Below, piece after piece: positions 19,987 to 31,413 of a stretch of DNA of 64,000 nucleotides; position 1 is the stretch's first letter, and every line of letters starts with the position of its first letter. Source of the DNA: Galeopsis tetrahit (Eukaryota > Streptophyta > Magnoliopsida > Lamiales > Lamiaceae); the NCBI GenBank assembly GCA_963675135.1, contig OY776119.1:79353727-79417726 (forward strand), in the 5' to 3' direction. The notes beneath the pieces are model-generated. The model saw only the letters and a program-made list of their open reading frames with translations. It did not search any database and had not been told where the DNA came from. The translations under genes were made by a program, and so were the position numbers.

Positions 19987-22386
19987 ATGAGTGCTAATAT
20001 GCGTAAGTTGCCTAAGTTTTCAGTGGAGGATTATGATTACTGGAAGATCAGGATGAGGAAGAATCTCACATCAGTCCACTACAAGATGTGGTCAGTAATC
20101 ACTGAAGGCCCAATCACCATCATGGCAGTCAACACTGCAAATGGTGATCCAGAAGTTCCAGTTGGAGAACTAGCCCCCAAGCCGATGAAGGATCTCACAC
20201 CAGAAGAGATGAAGCAGTCAAATCTTGACAGCATTGCTCAAGATTACATCATGCAAACTCTTCCAAATGAATACATTGCAAAAGTAATCAATTGTGAAAC
20301 AACTAAGGAAATGTGGGATGCTCTAGCACTCCTCTGTGAAGGAACCGAACTGATCAAGGAGAGCAAGCTGACAACAGCAGTCAAGAAGTTTGAGCATTTC
20401 AAAATGCAACCAGAAGAGTCTATTGATCAATTAGACAATAGATTTACCAAGATCATCAATGAAATAGAATCTCTGGGCAAGAAATATACAAATAGAGAGA
20501 AAAATCTAAAGATATTAGACTCTCTAACCAAGAAATGGAGACTCAAGAAGACCATCATCAAAGATACTCAAGATATCAAGGAGTGGTCTGCACAGACTCT
20601 ATTTCAGAATCTAAAAGCCCATGAATATGATCTTGAAAGAGAAGAAAACTCAGAAAATGATGAACCTATTGCTATTCCATCCACTTCCAAGACTGTAGCT
20701 TTCAAAGCAGCAAATACAAAAGCTGCAAGCACCTCATCTGGCAAGACCTCTCTGAAAACAGAAGACTGTGAAGGATCAGACATGAGTCTGAAGGAACAAA
20801 TGGCTCTTATGATCAAGAGATTCGAAAGGATGAACACCCTCAACAGCAAATATAGAAAGTTCTATAGAAACTACAAAGATAGAAGAGCAAGATCACCCTC
20901 CAGAGGTTCCAGAGAAAGAACACCAGAAAGACATCCTAGAAAGGATGTGGAGTCATCTGACAGCCGAGGCTCCAGAAAAAGAGATGCCACACCTCCAAGG
21001 AAAGGCAATTCAAATCAAAAGCCTGGAGCATGCTTCAATTGTCGTAAACCAGGACACTATGTCTATGAATGCCCAGAGCTGGATGACAAAGAAGAAAGAA
21101 GGCCAAGGAGAAGAACTTCAGATAAGCAAGCAATGCTGACTGAAGAATCTGAATATCAAAGTGATGAACTTCCTACATCACCAGACTGTCAAATCTACTC
21201 AGATGATTCAGACGATCTAGCTATGATGGCCATAGGAGAAAATGAGGTAAACTCTTATACTACTACTTTCCATTCACCTATTTTCTCACAAACAGATGAC
21301 ATAAACTCATCTGAAGGCGAATCAGAAGACACCTACTATCAATCTTTAAGAAAGGTAAAAGGTGATCTGGATATTGCCACTAGAGCCTTTATAGAAGTGG
21401 AAGAGGAGAATAAGGATTTAAGGAAAGAAATTGCTAGGTTGAAAAAGGTTAAGTTTGATAACACCCCTGAGTTAGTCACCATGAATGAAAGGTTGACCAA
21501 AGAAGTGGAACTTCTTAAGGAAGAAAATACCACAACAACTCAGTTGTATGAGGGGATGTTAGAAACTCAAGCCTTAGAAACCAAAGAATTTCGTATACTA
21601 CAATCTAAGTTCGATGATCTCTTCCAATCACACAAGCTCTTAGAAAAGGAGAAGGAATGCCTAGATCAAAAGATATCAGAATTCAATAAAGCCTCGACTA
21701 CTATTGAAAGTATCTCTGAATATTATAGATCAAATGGCAATAAGATGGGTTTAGGCTATGAACTTAATCCATCAACATCCTCTCCAGCTGGGGGTAGTAC
21801 ACCTAACCAGTGCACTACTCAGACACATGAACAGGGTGAGTGTTCTAAACACAATGAACTCAATATGAACCAAAAGGCATTTGTACCAACTAAGGCTAAC
21901 TATTCCAACACCAAAAATGGTAAAAGAAAAGTTAACCCCAAACCTATACAGAGGAACAGCAAACAGCCTAGACCATCTCGTCTGAGACAGTCTCAGTTGT
22001 ATGCTGCTCCAGCCAAGAAGAAGAAATCTTCTTCAAACAAATCTGTTCTCTTTGCACCCCCTATCTCTTATGATATTGTGAGAACAGAAGAGTATGGTCC
22101 ATATAATCGTGTGCATCGACCAGCTAATGCACCCAGGCCGAATGTAACTAGTCAAAAGATATTGTATGTTCACTCCTATAAAGGAAAACCATTTGACTAT
22201 TACTTAGCTGACACAAACAACAAATCAAATCAGTCTAAGGTGTTAACTGGTAAGATTTGGTTATGTGATGCCCGAGGGAAACAACTCAAGTGCTCAAGGT
22301 TGTTCAAACGACCAATGTATATGTGGGTTCCCAAGGGTAGTACTAACACCCAAGGACCCAAAACAAAATGGGTACCTAAGACTTAA
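19987..22386 (+). CDS. gag of copia A
   Basis: The open frame extends upstream, but the first ATG is at 19987 (MSANMRKLPKFSVEDYDYWK), giving about 799 aa. The N-terminal gag core (residues about 1-250) includes YDYWKIRMRKNL, the CETTKEMWDAL segment and FTKIINEIESLGK. A CCHC zinc knuckle CFNCRKPGHYVYEC lies near residue 345 (21031-21072). The following about 450 residues contain a Glu/Lys-rich coiled-coil-like stretch and a basic tail, as in SIRE-type elements. It would form the virus-like particle in the cytoplasm. The frame ends at TAA (22384-22386). The next open stretch, pol, lies in the same frame, so the two are separated only by this stop. That may be a mutation, a recoding site, or a bypass by splicing. 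Confidence 0.88.
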   Translation: MSANMRKLPKFSVEDYDYWKIRMRKNLTSVHYKMWSVITEGPITIMAVNTANGDPEVPVGELAPKPMKDLTPEEMKQSNLDSIAQDYIMQTLPNEYIAKVINCETTKEMWDALALLCEGTELIKESKLTTAVKKFEHFKMQPEESIDQLDNRFTKIINEIESLGKKYTNREKNLKILDSLTKKWRLKKTIIKDTQDIKEWSAQTLFQNLKAHEYDLEREENSENDEPIAIPSTSKTVAFKAANTKAASTSSGKTSLKTEDCEGSDMSLKEQMALMIKRFERMNTLNSKYRKFYRNYKDRRARSPSRGSRERTPERHPRKDVESSDSRGSRKRDATPPRKGNSNQKPGACFNCRKPGHYVYECPELDDKEERRPRRRTSDKQAMLTEESEYQSDELPTSPDCQIYSDDSDDLAMMAIGENEVNSYTTTFHSPIFSQTDDINSSEGESEDTYYQSLRKVKGDLDIATRAFIEVEEENKDLRKEIARLKKVKFDNTPELVTMNERLTKEVELLKEENTTTTQLYEGMLETQALETKEFRILQSKFDDLFQSHKLLEKEKECLDQKISEFNKASTTIESISEYYRSNGNKMGLGYELNPSTSSPAGGSTPNQCTTQTHEQGECSKHNELNMNQKAFVPTKANYSNTKNGKRKVNPKPIQRNSKQPRPSRLRQSQLYAAPAKKKKSSSNKSVLFAPPISYDIVRTEEYGPYNRVHRPANAPRPNVTSQKILYVHSYKGKPFDYYLADTNNKSNQSKVLTGKIWLCDARGKQLKCSRLFKRPMYMWVPKGSTNTQGPKTKWVPKT

Positions 22387-25300
22387 CCTTTCTTGCAGGA
22401 AAGGAAGGACCTATACAGAAAAGGAGGTCTAGCAGGAGAGATATGGTACATAGATAGTGGATGCTCAACCCATATGACTGGAACCAAAGACCTGCTGACC
22501 AACTACACAGAAAAGAAAGGTCCAAAAGTCTTCTTTGGTGATAACGCGCACGGTAACACAAAAGGATATGGCACCCTTAGAAATGGTGACATTGAGGTAC
22601 ATGATGTATCATATGTAGAAGGTCTTAAGTTTAATCTATTATCTGTTTCTCATTTTTGTGACACTGGTTATTCAGTTAAATTCTCTAAAGATGAATGTCT
22701 CATAAGTGATAAAAGAACAAAACAAAACCTTCTAACAGGATCTAGAAAGGGAAGTATGTATCTTGCAAATTGGAATAGCTGTCCTAAGGATACATGTCTG
22801 CTTGTGAAAAGCCCTAAAGATGTCAGCTGGCTATGGCACAAACGTCTTAGTCATCTGAATTTTAAGACTTTGAACAAGTTAGCAAGGGAATCCTTAGTTG
22901 ATGGTCTGCCTAATGAACTCTACTGTAAATATCAGGTTTGTGATGTATGTCAACAAGGAAAGCAAACAAAGGTCTCCTTCAAGATCAAGAAGACAACATC
23001 AACCAGCAGAGCTCTTGAACTGTTACACATGGATCTCTTTGGACCAATCACTCCAACCACTCTAACAGGAAGAAAATACACCCTTATTGTTGTAGATGAC
23101 TACTCCAAGTTTACTTGGGTTATCTTCTTATACAAGAAGAGTGAAACTCAGCAGAAGCTTCCTGAACTGTTAAAGAGGATCCAAGTAGAGAAAGGAGAAC
23201 CTATTGTGAAAATTAGAAGTGACAAAGGCACTGAATTTATTAACTCTTATATAATTGCATATTGTACTTCTAATGGTATTCAGCATGAGACAAGTGCAGC
23301 AAGAACACCACAACAAAATGGTGTAGCTGAAAGAAGAGTCAGAACACTTAAAGAAGCTGCAAGAACACTCCTTGCTGAATTCTCTACTCCTAAGAAACTT
23401 TGGGCAGAAGCTATCAACACAGCCTGTCACACTCAAAACAGGTCAGGTATTCACAAAATCCATGAGAAAACCCCATATGAACTGTGGAAAGGAAGAAAAC
23501 CAAGAGTATCTTACTTTCATATTTTTGGTTGTAAGTGTTTCATTCACAACAATGGGAAAAGTAAGTTGAATGCTTTTGATGCCAAAGCAGATGAGGGGAT
23601 ATTCTTGGGATACTCCTCAACTAGCAAAGCATTTAGAGTATTCAACAAACGCACCCTTCTTGTGGAAGAAACACCACATGTTGTTTTTGATGAATCTTGT
23701 GAAAAGAATGCAGTGGAAACAACCTCAGCTGCAGAACAGATGAAGAAACTAGTGATCAAGAAGAAGTCTGATGAATTTATTGAAGTCAATGAACCATTCC
23801 ACTAGATCTCAAACTCAAGCTGAACAAGTGATCCACAATCAACATGCAACAATCCCAAATGCAAGGGGGAATGATCTCTTTGATACCCAAGATACAGATG
23901 ATGATCGACCAAATCAAGTCAACCCTCCTGATGACAATAGAACAGATGAGAATCCAAGTTCATCTAATGCAGGTACTCCTGTAAGACATACATGGAGGAA
24001 CAATCATCCATCAAATCTCATCTTAGGAGGAGCAGAATCAGGTGTCAAGACAAGAAGACAACTGAATCAGAATTCTCAATCATCTATGTTCTGCTGGTGT
24101 GCTTTCCTCTCCAACATTGAACCAGCTGACATAGAAGAAGCAATGACTGATAGCAATTGGATCACTGCTATGCAAGAGGAACTAAACCAATTCGAAAGAA
24201 ATGAAGTCTGGGAATTGGTAGATCGACCTGAAAACCACAATGTAATAGGAACAAAGTGGGTATTCAAGAACAAGAAGGATGAGCATGATGTAATAACTAG
24301 AAATAAAGCAAGGCTAGTTGCAAAAGGATATTCACAATCTGAAGGAATTGACTACGATGAAACTTTTGCTCCAGTAGCCAGATTAGAAGGCATTCGACTA
24401 TTTCTAGCCTATGCATCATTTATGGGCTTCAAAGTATACCAAATGGATGTCAAAAGTGCTTTTCTAAATGGTATTCTGGTAGAAGAAGTATATGTAGAGC
24501 AGCCTCCAGGATTTGAAAAAGGTGATCAAGTATATCGACTGAAGAAGGCTCTCTATGGTCTAAAACAAGCCCCTAGAGCTTGGTATGACACATTGTCACA
24601 ATTCCTACTCGACAATGGATATACAAAAGGCAAAGTTGATAGAACTCTCTTCAGAATACAAGAAGGAGAAGACATTCTAATGGTACAAATATATGTAGAT
24701 GACATTATATTTGGATCACCCAATCAAGAAATGTGCAAGAAGTTCTCTGAACTTATGCAAGGAAAATTTGAAATGAGCATGATGGGTGAGATGAACTATT
24801 TCCTAGGACTTCAAGTCAAGCAGAGTCCAGAAGGGATCTTCATCAACCAGTCCAAGTATACCAAGAGTCTGCTAGAAAGATTCAAAGCTCTACAAAGCAA
24901 GACTGCAAGGATTCCTATGATGACATCTTTCAAAATGGAACCAGATGAGTCCGAAAAGGCAGTTGATCAAGCTGAATATAGAGCACTGATTGTATCTCTA
25001 CTATACCTTACAGCCAGCAGACCAGACATAACATTCGCTGTAGGAGTATGTGCTAGGTTTCAAGCAAACCCAAAGCAAAGTCATCTAGAAGCAGCAAGGA
25101 AGATTCTCAAGTACCTAAAAGGATCAGTCAACCTAGGTCTATGGTACCCTGCTGATGACAATCTAGAATTAAGTGGCTATTCTGACTCAGACTTTGGAGG
25201 ATGCAGAATTGATAGGAAATCCACATCAGGAACCTGTCAATTTCTAGGCAGCAAGCTGATATCATGGTTCTCTAAGAAACAAACCTCAGTTGCAACATCC

Positions 25301-25639
25301 ACCACTGAAGCAGAATATATGGCAGCTGGAAGTTGTTGTAGTCAGCTACTCTGGCTAGCTCAACAACTCAAAGATTACAATGTAGAGGCAAAAGAAGTCC
25401 CTATCTTCTGTGACAGCAGCAGTGCCATTGCCATCACCCAAAATCCAGTCCTCCACACAAGGTGCAAGCATGTCGACATTCGACACCATTTCATAAGAGA
25501 CCACCTTGAAAAGAAGGACATAAAGATGGAGAAAATTCACACAGATATCCAAAGAGCAAACATCTTGACTAAGCCCCTAGCTGAAGAAAGATTCAAGACC
25601 CTATGCTATAGCTTAGGACTCTTGGACCCAAGCACATGA
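22387..25639 (+). pseudogene. pol (protease-integrase-RT-RNase H) of copia A
   Basis: Order of domains: protease with WYIDSGCSTHMTG (about 22444); GAG-pre-integrase with WLWHKRLSHLNFKTLNKLA (about 22828); integrase core with MDLFGP, IRSDKGTEF and TPQQNGVAERRVRTL (23030-23360); RT (from about 24140) with YQMDVKSAFLNG and the catalytic YVDDI near 24691; RNase H with SGYSDSDFGG, STTEAEYMA and HVDIRHHFIRD. The pol ends LGLLDPST at 25639. One frameshift between 23771 and 23805, after ...NEPFH, splits it into 22387-23805 and 23771-25639. Everything else is open. Otherwise it is a nearly intact copia pol. Confidence 0.9.
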
Positions 25640-26303
25640 AGAGCACAAGATCAGCTGAAGACCTCAGCTGATACATTTTGCAGCAGACTAGGAGGATCAG
25701 ATGAGGTGAATAGACACCCTCATCTTCAGGTAAGTTCTTTCCCAATGAAGACAGATAGAGCTGAGGGAAAACTTAGAGCTATCTAATCAAGGGGGAATCT
25801 ATGATACCTTAAGAATCCTTGATGAGATACTCTAAAATCTGCATTGCATAGTATATATATATATATATAGCAGACTTGAACAAAGTTATTTGATCTCTTT
25901 ACTCTAAGCAATGTATAACTATGTATTTTAATAAACTATTCTTCATAAAATACTTTATTCATATACATAAATACAGTATACTACTGAGTCATACTTGGCT
26001 GGATTAATACACCATCCTCACCGACTCAACAGTATGCATGCACAGTACGGATTTCAAATAACTCATGGTCAAAATTTATAATTTCTGCATTCCATTAGAT
26101 AAAGTCTGAATATCCTTAAATGTGCACCCTTGGATCAAGAATCTCACTACTGATCTTAAGAAATCACTTTTCAGAAATTCAGACCTATCACTTCTATAGT
26201 TTTGTCATCTTTCTCTCCACTACCTCATTTCTACCCCTATAAAAGGAGAAGTTATGAGAACACCTAAGAACACAAATCATCTAACACTATTCTTGTTTCA
26301 GGT
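25640..26303 (+). other. Spacer after pol in copia A
   Basis: No ORF. It contains an AT microsatellite (about 25851-25867) and, at its end (26270-26301), ATCTAAC...CTTGTTTCAG, a good branch point and 3' splice-site-like stretch just before a small ORF. Confidence 0.5.
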
Positions 26304-26450
26304 ATGGAGACAATTGAAAGAAGAGATGGAATGGAGATCATTCTTCAACCAAAATCTTGGGTGAAGGAGATGAAGATTTGTCCAGAAAATGAAGATGATG
26401 CAGATCTATATACATGGCTTACTCAACCTGAGTATGCTCATGAAAGCTAA
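26304..26450 (+). CDS. Small 48-codon ORF between pol and the post-pol ORF
   Basis: Starts METIERRDGMEIILQPKSWV and ends in HES. It is acidic, with ...ENEDDADLYTW... near its end. Its ATG lies 4 bases after a splice-acceptor-like TTCTTGTTTCAG. A GAAAGCTAAAGGA(A/G)GAAGAGA segment at its 3' end is repeated once just downstream. No family is recognised. It could be the first exon or leader peptide of a spliced post-pol transcript, or chance. Confidence 0.3.
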   Translation: METIERRDGMEIILQPKSWVKEMKICPENEDDADLYTWLTQPEYAHES

Positions 26451-27421
26451 AGGAAGAAGAGACGTTCTTGTTGAAAGCTAAAGGAGGAAGAGATGCAGAG
26501 GACAAAGTAGCAAGCAAGCAGAGCTTCTTCTCCAGAAGGAAGTTCTACATGGAGAGCTTGTTATCAAAAGCTACTGTGTCTAAACAGAACATGAAGGCTG
26601 AGTCCATGGCCCTCTCTTCAACTCCATTGAAGCACCCCTCAACCTTCCTTCCCTTTCAAGAGAAGCGAAGAAATTCAACAAGAGCACATTAGATGCTACA
26701 TCCCATCTGATGATGAGGAACATCCGATGGTGAGAAGCAGTTAAATCAGTGGGATTTTGTCCAGGCCAGTCTCACTTGATTTAAAGAAGGAGCTGAAAGA
26801 TCCATCAAACCAGGTTGGATCATCACTCACAATAAAGCTGGAAGGATCCATCCAGGTTGGATCATCACAGCAAACATCGTTTCCTCTACTCAGCTGATCA
26901 GAAGATCAACTCAGCTGACCAGAAGACTTTTCAAAGAAAATCAGCAGACATCTTGAAGAAATCAGAAGACCTCACTCTGCTGACCAAACCACTCCAATTT
27001 AGAGTATAATGACTAGTCTTGATCATGTAATTCATTCTAGATTTATTCCTGAATGTAATTAAACAAATTGGCTTATATAAGGAATGCAATTCTCTTATAG
27101 AAAACGGCCTTGATGATCAATTCTTACCATAAATTAGTCACAACGGCTATTTTTGGTAATGATGTCATTAATACTCAAGTACCATATTGCCAGCAAATCA
27201 AATATTGCCACATGGCAAAACCAGCCGGCAAATTTAAGAAATCAAAGAAGGAAATCTTGGGCTCTACTCCAAATTAAACCCAAATCTGACCGTTAGATCA
27301 AAACTTTCTGGAGTATATATTCACACCCTTAAAAACTCTTCCAAACCCTGTCGCTCATATTACTCTCTCTCGTTCTGCAAATTTCTTTCAAGCCTTCAAA
27401 CCCTAACACTCAAACTCTACT
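26451..27421 (+). other. Non-coding spacer before the post-pol ORF
   Basis: No ORF of note apart from a 74-codon one (26468-26692) with no recognisable features. The last part (27300-27420), with GAGTATATATTCACACCC and a pyrimidine-rich tract ACTCTCTCTCGTTCTGC, resembles a promoter plus 5' leader for the ORF starting at 27422. Confidence 0.4.
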
Positions 27422-30400
27422 ATGGCAATCATTGAAATTTACGACGAGAAGACCAAGAACACTGGCACCTTGGATGCTGTAAAGTGGTCCAAGGAAGGGA
27501 AGATTTTTACGGAGAATGCTCTGTTCTTCAAAGGCAAACACACAGATGAGAACAAGGAGATATTGCTTCGATGCGTCAATCTTAAACTCAGAGACTTTCT
27601 GGAAGCAGCTCCAACTAATGTTTATGAACAAGATGTACTGGCATTCTATGCAAACGCGGTGATGAAGGGTTCTCATGTTGAAAGTGTCATGGGTGGACAC
27701 AAAGTCAAGGTTACAAGGGAAATCCTTCAAGAATTGTTTGGACTGTCAAGGGGGAAGATAAATATCTCCAACTACATCATGAATAGAGAAAAGGAGTATA
27801 TGGAGATGTTTACTGGTGGAAAAATCAAGGCTGCTGATGCAATTGGACTCAAGAAATCCCAACTTGAACCAAAATTCCAAACCTTGATGGATATTGCAGG
27901 CAAGATGTTACTTGGTAACACATTCAGTCATGATGCGGTTACTACTTTAAAGGTTCGAGTAATGGCTGCAATCTGGGATCAGATCGATGGAGACTGGCAA
28001 GGACTATTCCTAGAAAGAATTGCCCTTGAGGCAAAGAAAGTCACTTTGGACTTACAATCGAAGGTATGGAAGGTAGCAGCTACAGTCAGCTTTGTCAACA
28101 AGCTGAGCATCATCCTTCCAGATATTCTCCCAAAGAAGTACAAGATGGGACCTCATAAGACCTTTCACATCTCCAAATACTATTTGAGAAAGGAAGCTCT
28201 TGCTGAGGCAGAAAGGTTGAAAGAAGAGAAGAGGAAGATGTTGGCTGAGAAGGCAGCACAAGAGTCTGATCATGACTCTGCTGAAGAAGAAGAGGAGCCA
28301 ACCAAAGAAGAGGCTCAGAAGAAGGCTGCTGAGGATGATGATGATGATGACAATCAGATCTTAGCACAAAGACGATATCTAATCAGATCAGGGCTCATCT
28401 CCCCATCTGATTCAGATGCCACTCCTACTGCCTCTCCCTTGAAGAAGGCAGGTACCTCTAAACCCTCTCCCACTCTTACTCCTTCTAAATTGTCAAAGGT
28501 CAGAAGAGAAAGAAGAATAATTCTTCCTTCAACAAAAAGTCCAAGAAATCGAGGCTTCCTACTCCCATGTTAATAGCCCCGATTGCATCCTTCAACCCCT
28601 CTGATGATTCCAACCCATCTGAACACTCAAACACTGATATCCAAATCCCTGCTGATACTCACACAGCAGAGGAACAAGCACAACCTACCACAACCCCTGA
28701 ATCATTGTTGCCAACCCCTGCTGATGCTCAAACAGCAGACATCCAATCACAGATCTCTGATGATCAAACTCAGATTCCATCCAACACCCCTGCTAACATT
28801 CACACAGCAGATGTCCAAGCACTACAGGTTCAACCTTCTACTGATCTTCATGAAGGTACTATACCAGACCAGCAGACTCAAAACCCTGCTGATGAACAGA
28901 TCACTGAAGATCAAGAACATATCACTTCCCAAATCCCTGCTGATACTCACACAGCAGAGGAAACTACCCCACATACACAAACTCCTACCATCATTGATTC
29001 TTCTATTCCAGAAGACATGGCACCAGCAGACCTTGCTCAAGCTGGTCCCTCTCTACCTCAGTACAGAATGGTACAATACCCTATATGCACACGGGAGAAG
29101 ATAATGAGGATGAAGATAGCAAACCTGCTCAAGTCTACTATTCCTGGTATTGATGAGGAATCAGTTCAGTTTGAACAAGTTCTCAGAATTTGCACCTGGA
29201 TTGAACTCAGGAGAGATGATGTGGATGACCTTATTGAGGTCATGGAAGGAATGGGAGGAAAAGCTAATTTCCTCGACTAGGAAATGGAGCAAAAAGAAGT
29301 TGCTCAAGTTACATCTTTTGCTCAACTGCTTCCCGAAGAAGCCTTTACAGCAGTATGCCACAGAATTCTAGGAATTCCACCTAATGATGCCTCTATCCCA
29401 GAAGGCATATCAGGCCAGCAGACAGATGACACAGCAAAAGTGAATGACTCAGCTGCGTCCGTTCCTGCGAAAGACTCAGCTGAACCAGCTAACAGTACCG
29501 AGATTGAAAGAGAAGTAATCACTATTCCTGATCACTTCATGCCTAAGGATACTCTAACTCACTTCATTGACAAAGGAGACACCATCATGTCCCACCTGGT
29601 TAAGGCCACTACCTCATTTCTCAATGAAGAGTACATTTCAGCTGAAGAAAGAGGCAAAGCCCTGACTGTTCATCCAAAGCCTCAAGGTACTGCCTCCACT
29701 TCTACTTCAACAGCTGATTATACAGCAGACATATGCTCACAGGTCAAGGCTGCAATAGACCTACACTTTGAAAAGGGTTTAGGCCTACAGCTTGGAAGAT
29801 ATGTTGAAAAGGCGGTTAAGGAGCAGAGAACTCGTCTTCATGACCAGATCATTGACATTGAAGACAAGTTTGGAGAATCACTTCACAATCAGATAAGTGA
29901 GTATCTGACCAGCATTCTGAAGAAGGCAGGTGACTATTCCACCAGGTTTACTGATCTCTACACTAATGAGGTCAACCGCATGGAAAACACCTACAAGAAA
30001 AGAATTGAAGATGTTGAAGCAAGAGCTACTGAAGGTCGAGCTCTTCTCCAATCAGCTACAGCAGAGAATGAAAAACTTCAGATTCAGCTGAAGGAGACAG
30101 CAACCAAATTGGAAGCACTTACAGCTAAACTAGAAGCTGCCTCCTCCTCCAACTCTCATGCTCAGATTCTAGACCGTAGCATCACTCATCTGACTCATAT
30201 TGGCAAAGTCAATGCCATGGCTCTTCAACAAACTCTCAGAGTGGAGATTCTGAATGCCATGAAGCCTTTTGCGGCTGCACTTGCTGAAGCCAAAAAGGGG
30301 GAAGATGTATTGATAAAAGCTCTAGAGAAGACTACTGCACAGCAAGCTGTAATGGTAGTATCTCAAGATGAGCTGAATGAAACCTTGGGTGGTTTATCAA

Positions 30401-31188
30401 GCAAAATCAAGAGCAAGCAAGGCAAAGGCAAAGAAATTGCTCAAGAAGACATCCAAACTCCCACTCAAGCAACTGCCAAAAGTCTGCAGATCACTGCCTC
30501 TACAGAACAAGTTCCTGAGAAGAGGATGACTAGGAAAAGGAAGGCAGATGAGCAAACAGATGAGCAAGCTCAGAAATCAAGCAAGAAGTCAACTCCAGCA
30601 GAGCCTACTGCAGAAGAGAAAGAGGCTTTAGAGTTGAAGAAAAGAAAAGAGCTTGAAGCTCAAGAGCTTAAGCAAAAGAAGCTAAAAGATGCGAAAGCAG
30701 TCAAAGCCAAATTTGACAGGAAGATAGCCAAACTCAGGAAAGCTCTCAAGGACAAAGCATTGAAAGAAAATGCTCTGGCACAGAAAGATAAAGTTCCGGT
30801 GTTTGATAGCAACTATGTGGATTATCTAGCCCTTCAAGATGAGCTACCAAGGTGGTACCCTCTGAAGAAGAAATGGCAAATTCAACACCACATTGTAAGA
30901 AAATTTGGCCCTCTCCCAACCTATGAAGACGGATTCTTCCAGTTCAATCAATTCATGAACATTGAAGATCAAGAGTTCTGGAAAGAAGTAGTCAAGTCAG
31001 CCAAAGAACTTGACAACTGCAGAATTCTAACTCCTGAAGAACCCAAATGGGATCCTCCCACTCCTGGAAGAACAGACTTAATTGAAGTCAAAAGGATCCT
31101 AGAGAAGATCTATGAAGAGGAGAATGTTACAGACCTACAGCACATGGAAGAAGTTCGATCTCGTCTGTACCTTGCTTTCCGCATCTGA
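27422..31188 (+). pseudogene. Long post-pol ORF of copia A (position of the Sirevirus 'envelope-like' gene)
   Basis: Three open blocks form one about 1,255-codon gene. Block 1 (27422-28573, MAIIEIYDEKTKN...) has a globular N-terminal part with GHKVKVTREILQELFGLSRG and an acidic EEEEEPTKEEAQKK region. A frame change between about 28489 and 28505 leads into a Lys-rich NLS-like GQKRKKNNSSFNKKSKKSRL. Block 2 (28567-29280) holds repeated Pro/Ala/Asp/Thr segments (IPADTHTAEE). Block 3 (29284-31188), after an in-frame TAG at 29278, is a long Lys/Glu/Ala coiled-coil-like region (IEDVEARATEGRALL, KLEALTAKLEAAS) with a conserved end (FGPLPTYEDGFFQFNQF). I see no signal peptide or transmembrane segment. 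It occupies the place of the Sirevirus env-like gene; its function is unproven. The N-terminal block resembles proteins annotated 'putative plant transposon protein'. Confidence 0.7.
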
Positions 31189-31413
31189 AGATCAGAAGAC
31201 CTGATGAAGACCTCTTTCAAAGCTTTAAAGAAACTATTACTTGTAATCTGTAAAAGTTCTATATATATTCAAGTTTAGTTCTCTTTGCTCTCAAGACAAA
31301 CTCTCATTGTCTTCATCAGATACTTCAGTTTTTATGAAGTTTATAAACTCTTATCTTATCTTATTAAGAGCATTTATCATATATAGTTTTGGCTTCATCA
31401 AAAAGGGGGAAAT
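31189..31413 (+). other. 3' UTR and polypurine tract of copia A
   Basis: Non-coding, ending in CATCAAAAAGGGGGAAATT directly before the LTR. The purine run serves as plus-strand primer. The same tract precedes the LTR at 18400 and (inverted) the LTR of copia B. Confidence 0.85.

Noticed and set aside
22250..22398. A specific intron from CTG|GTAAGA (22249) to TTGCAG (22398) to bypass the gag stop
   Set aside because: It is 149 nt long and would shift the reading frame relative to pol. The acceptor-like site is kept as a finding, but not this donor.
28583..29104. 173-codon frame overlapping the post-pol ORF
   Set aside because: It is a frame-shifted shadow of the PADTHTAEE repeat region, with biased Leu/Gln/Thr composition.
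27422..31188. Calling the post-pol ORF a true envelope protein
   Set aside because: No signal peptide, transmembrane helix or fusion-like segment is visible. Only its position supports the label.
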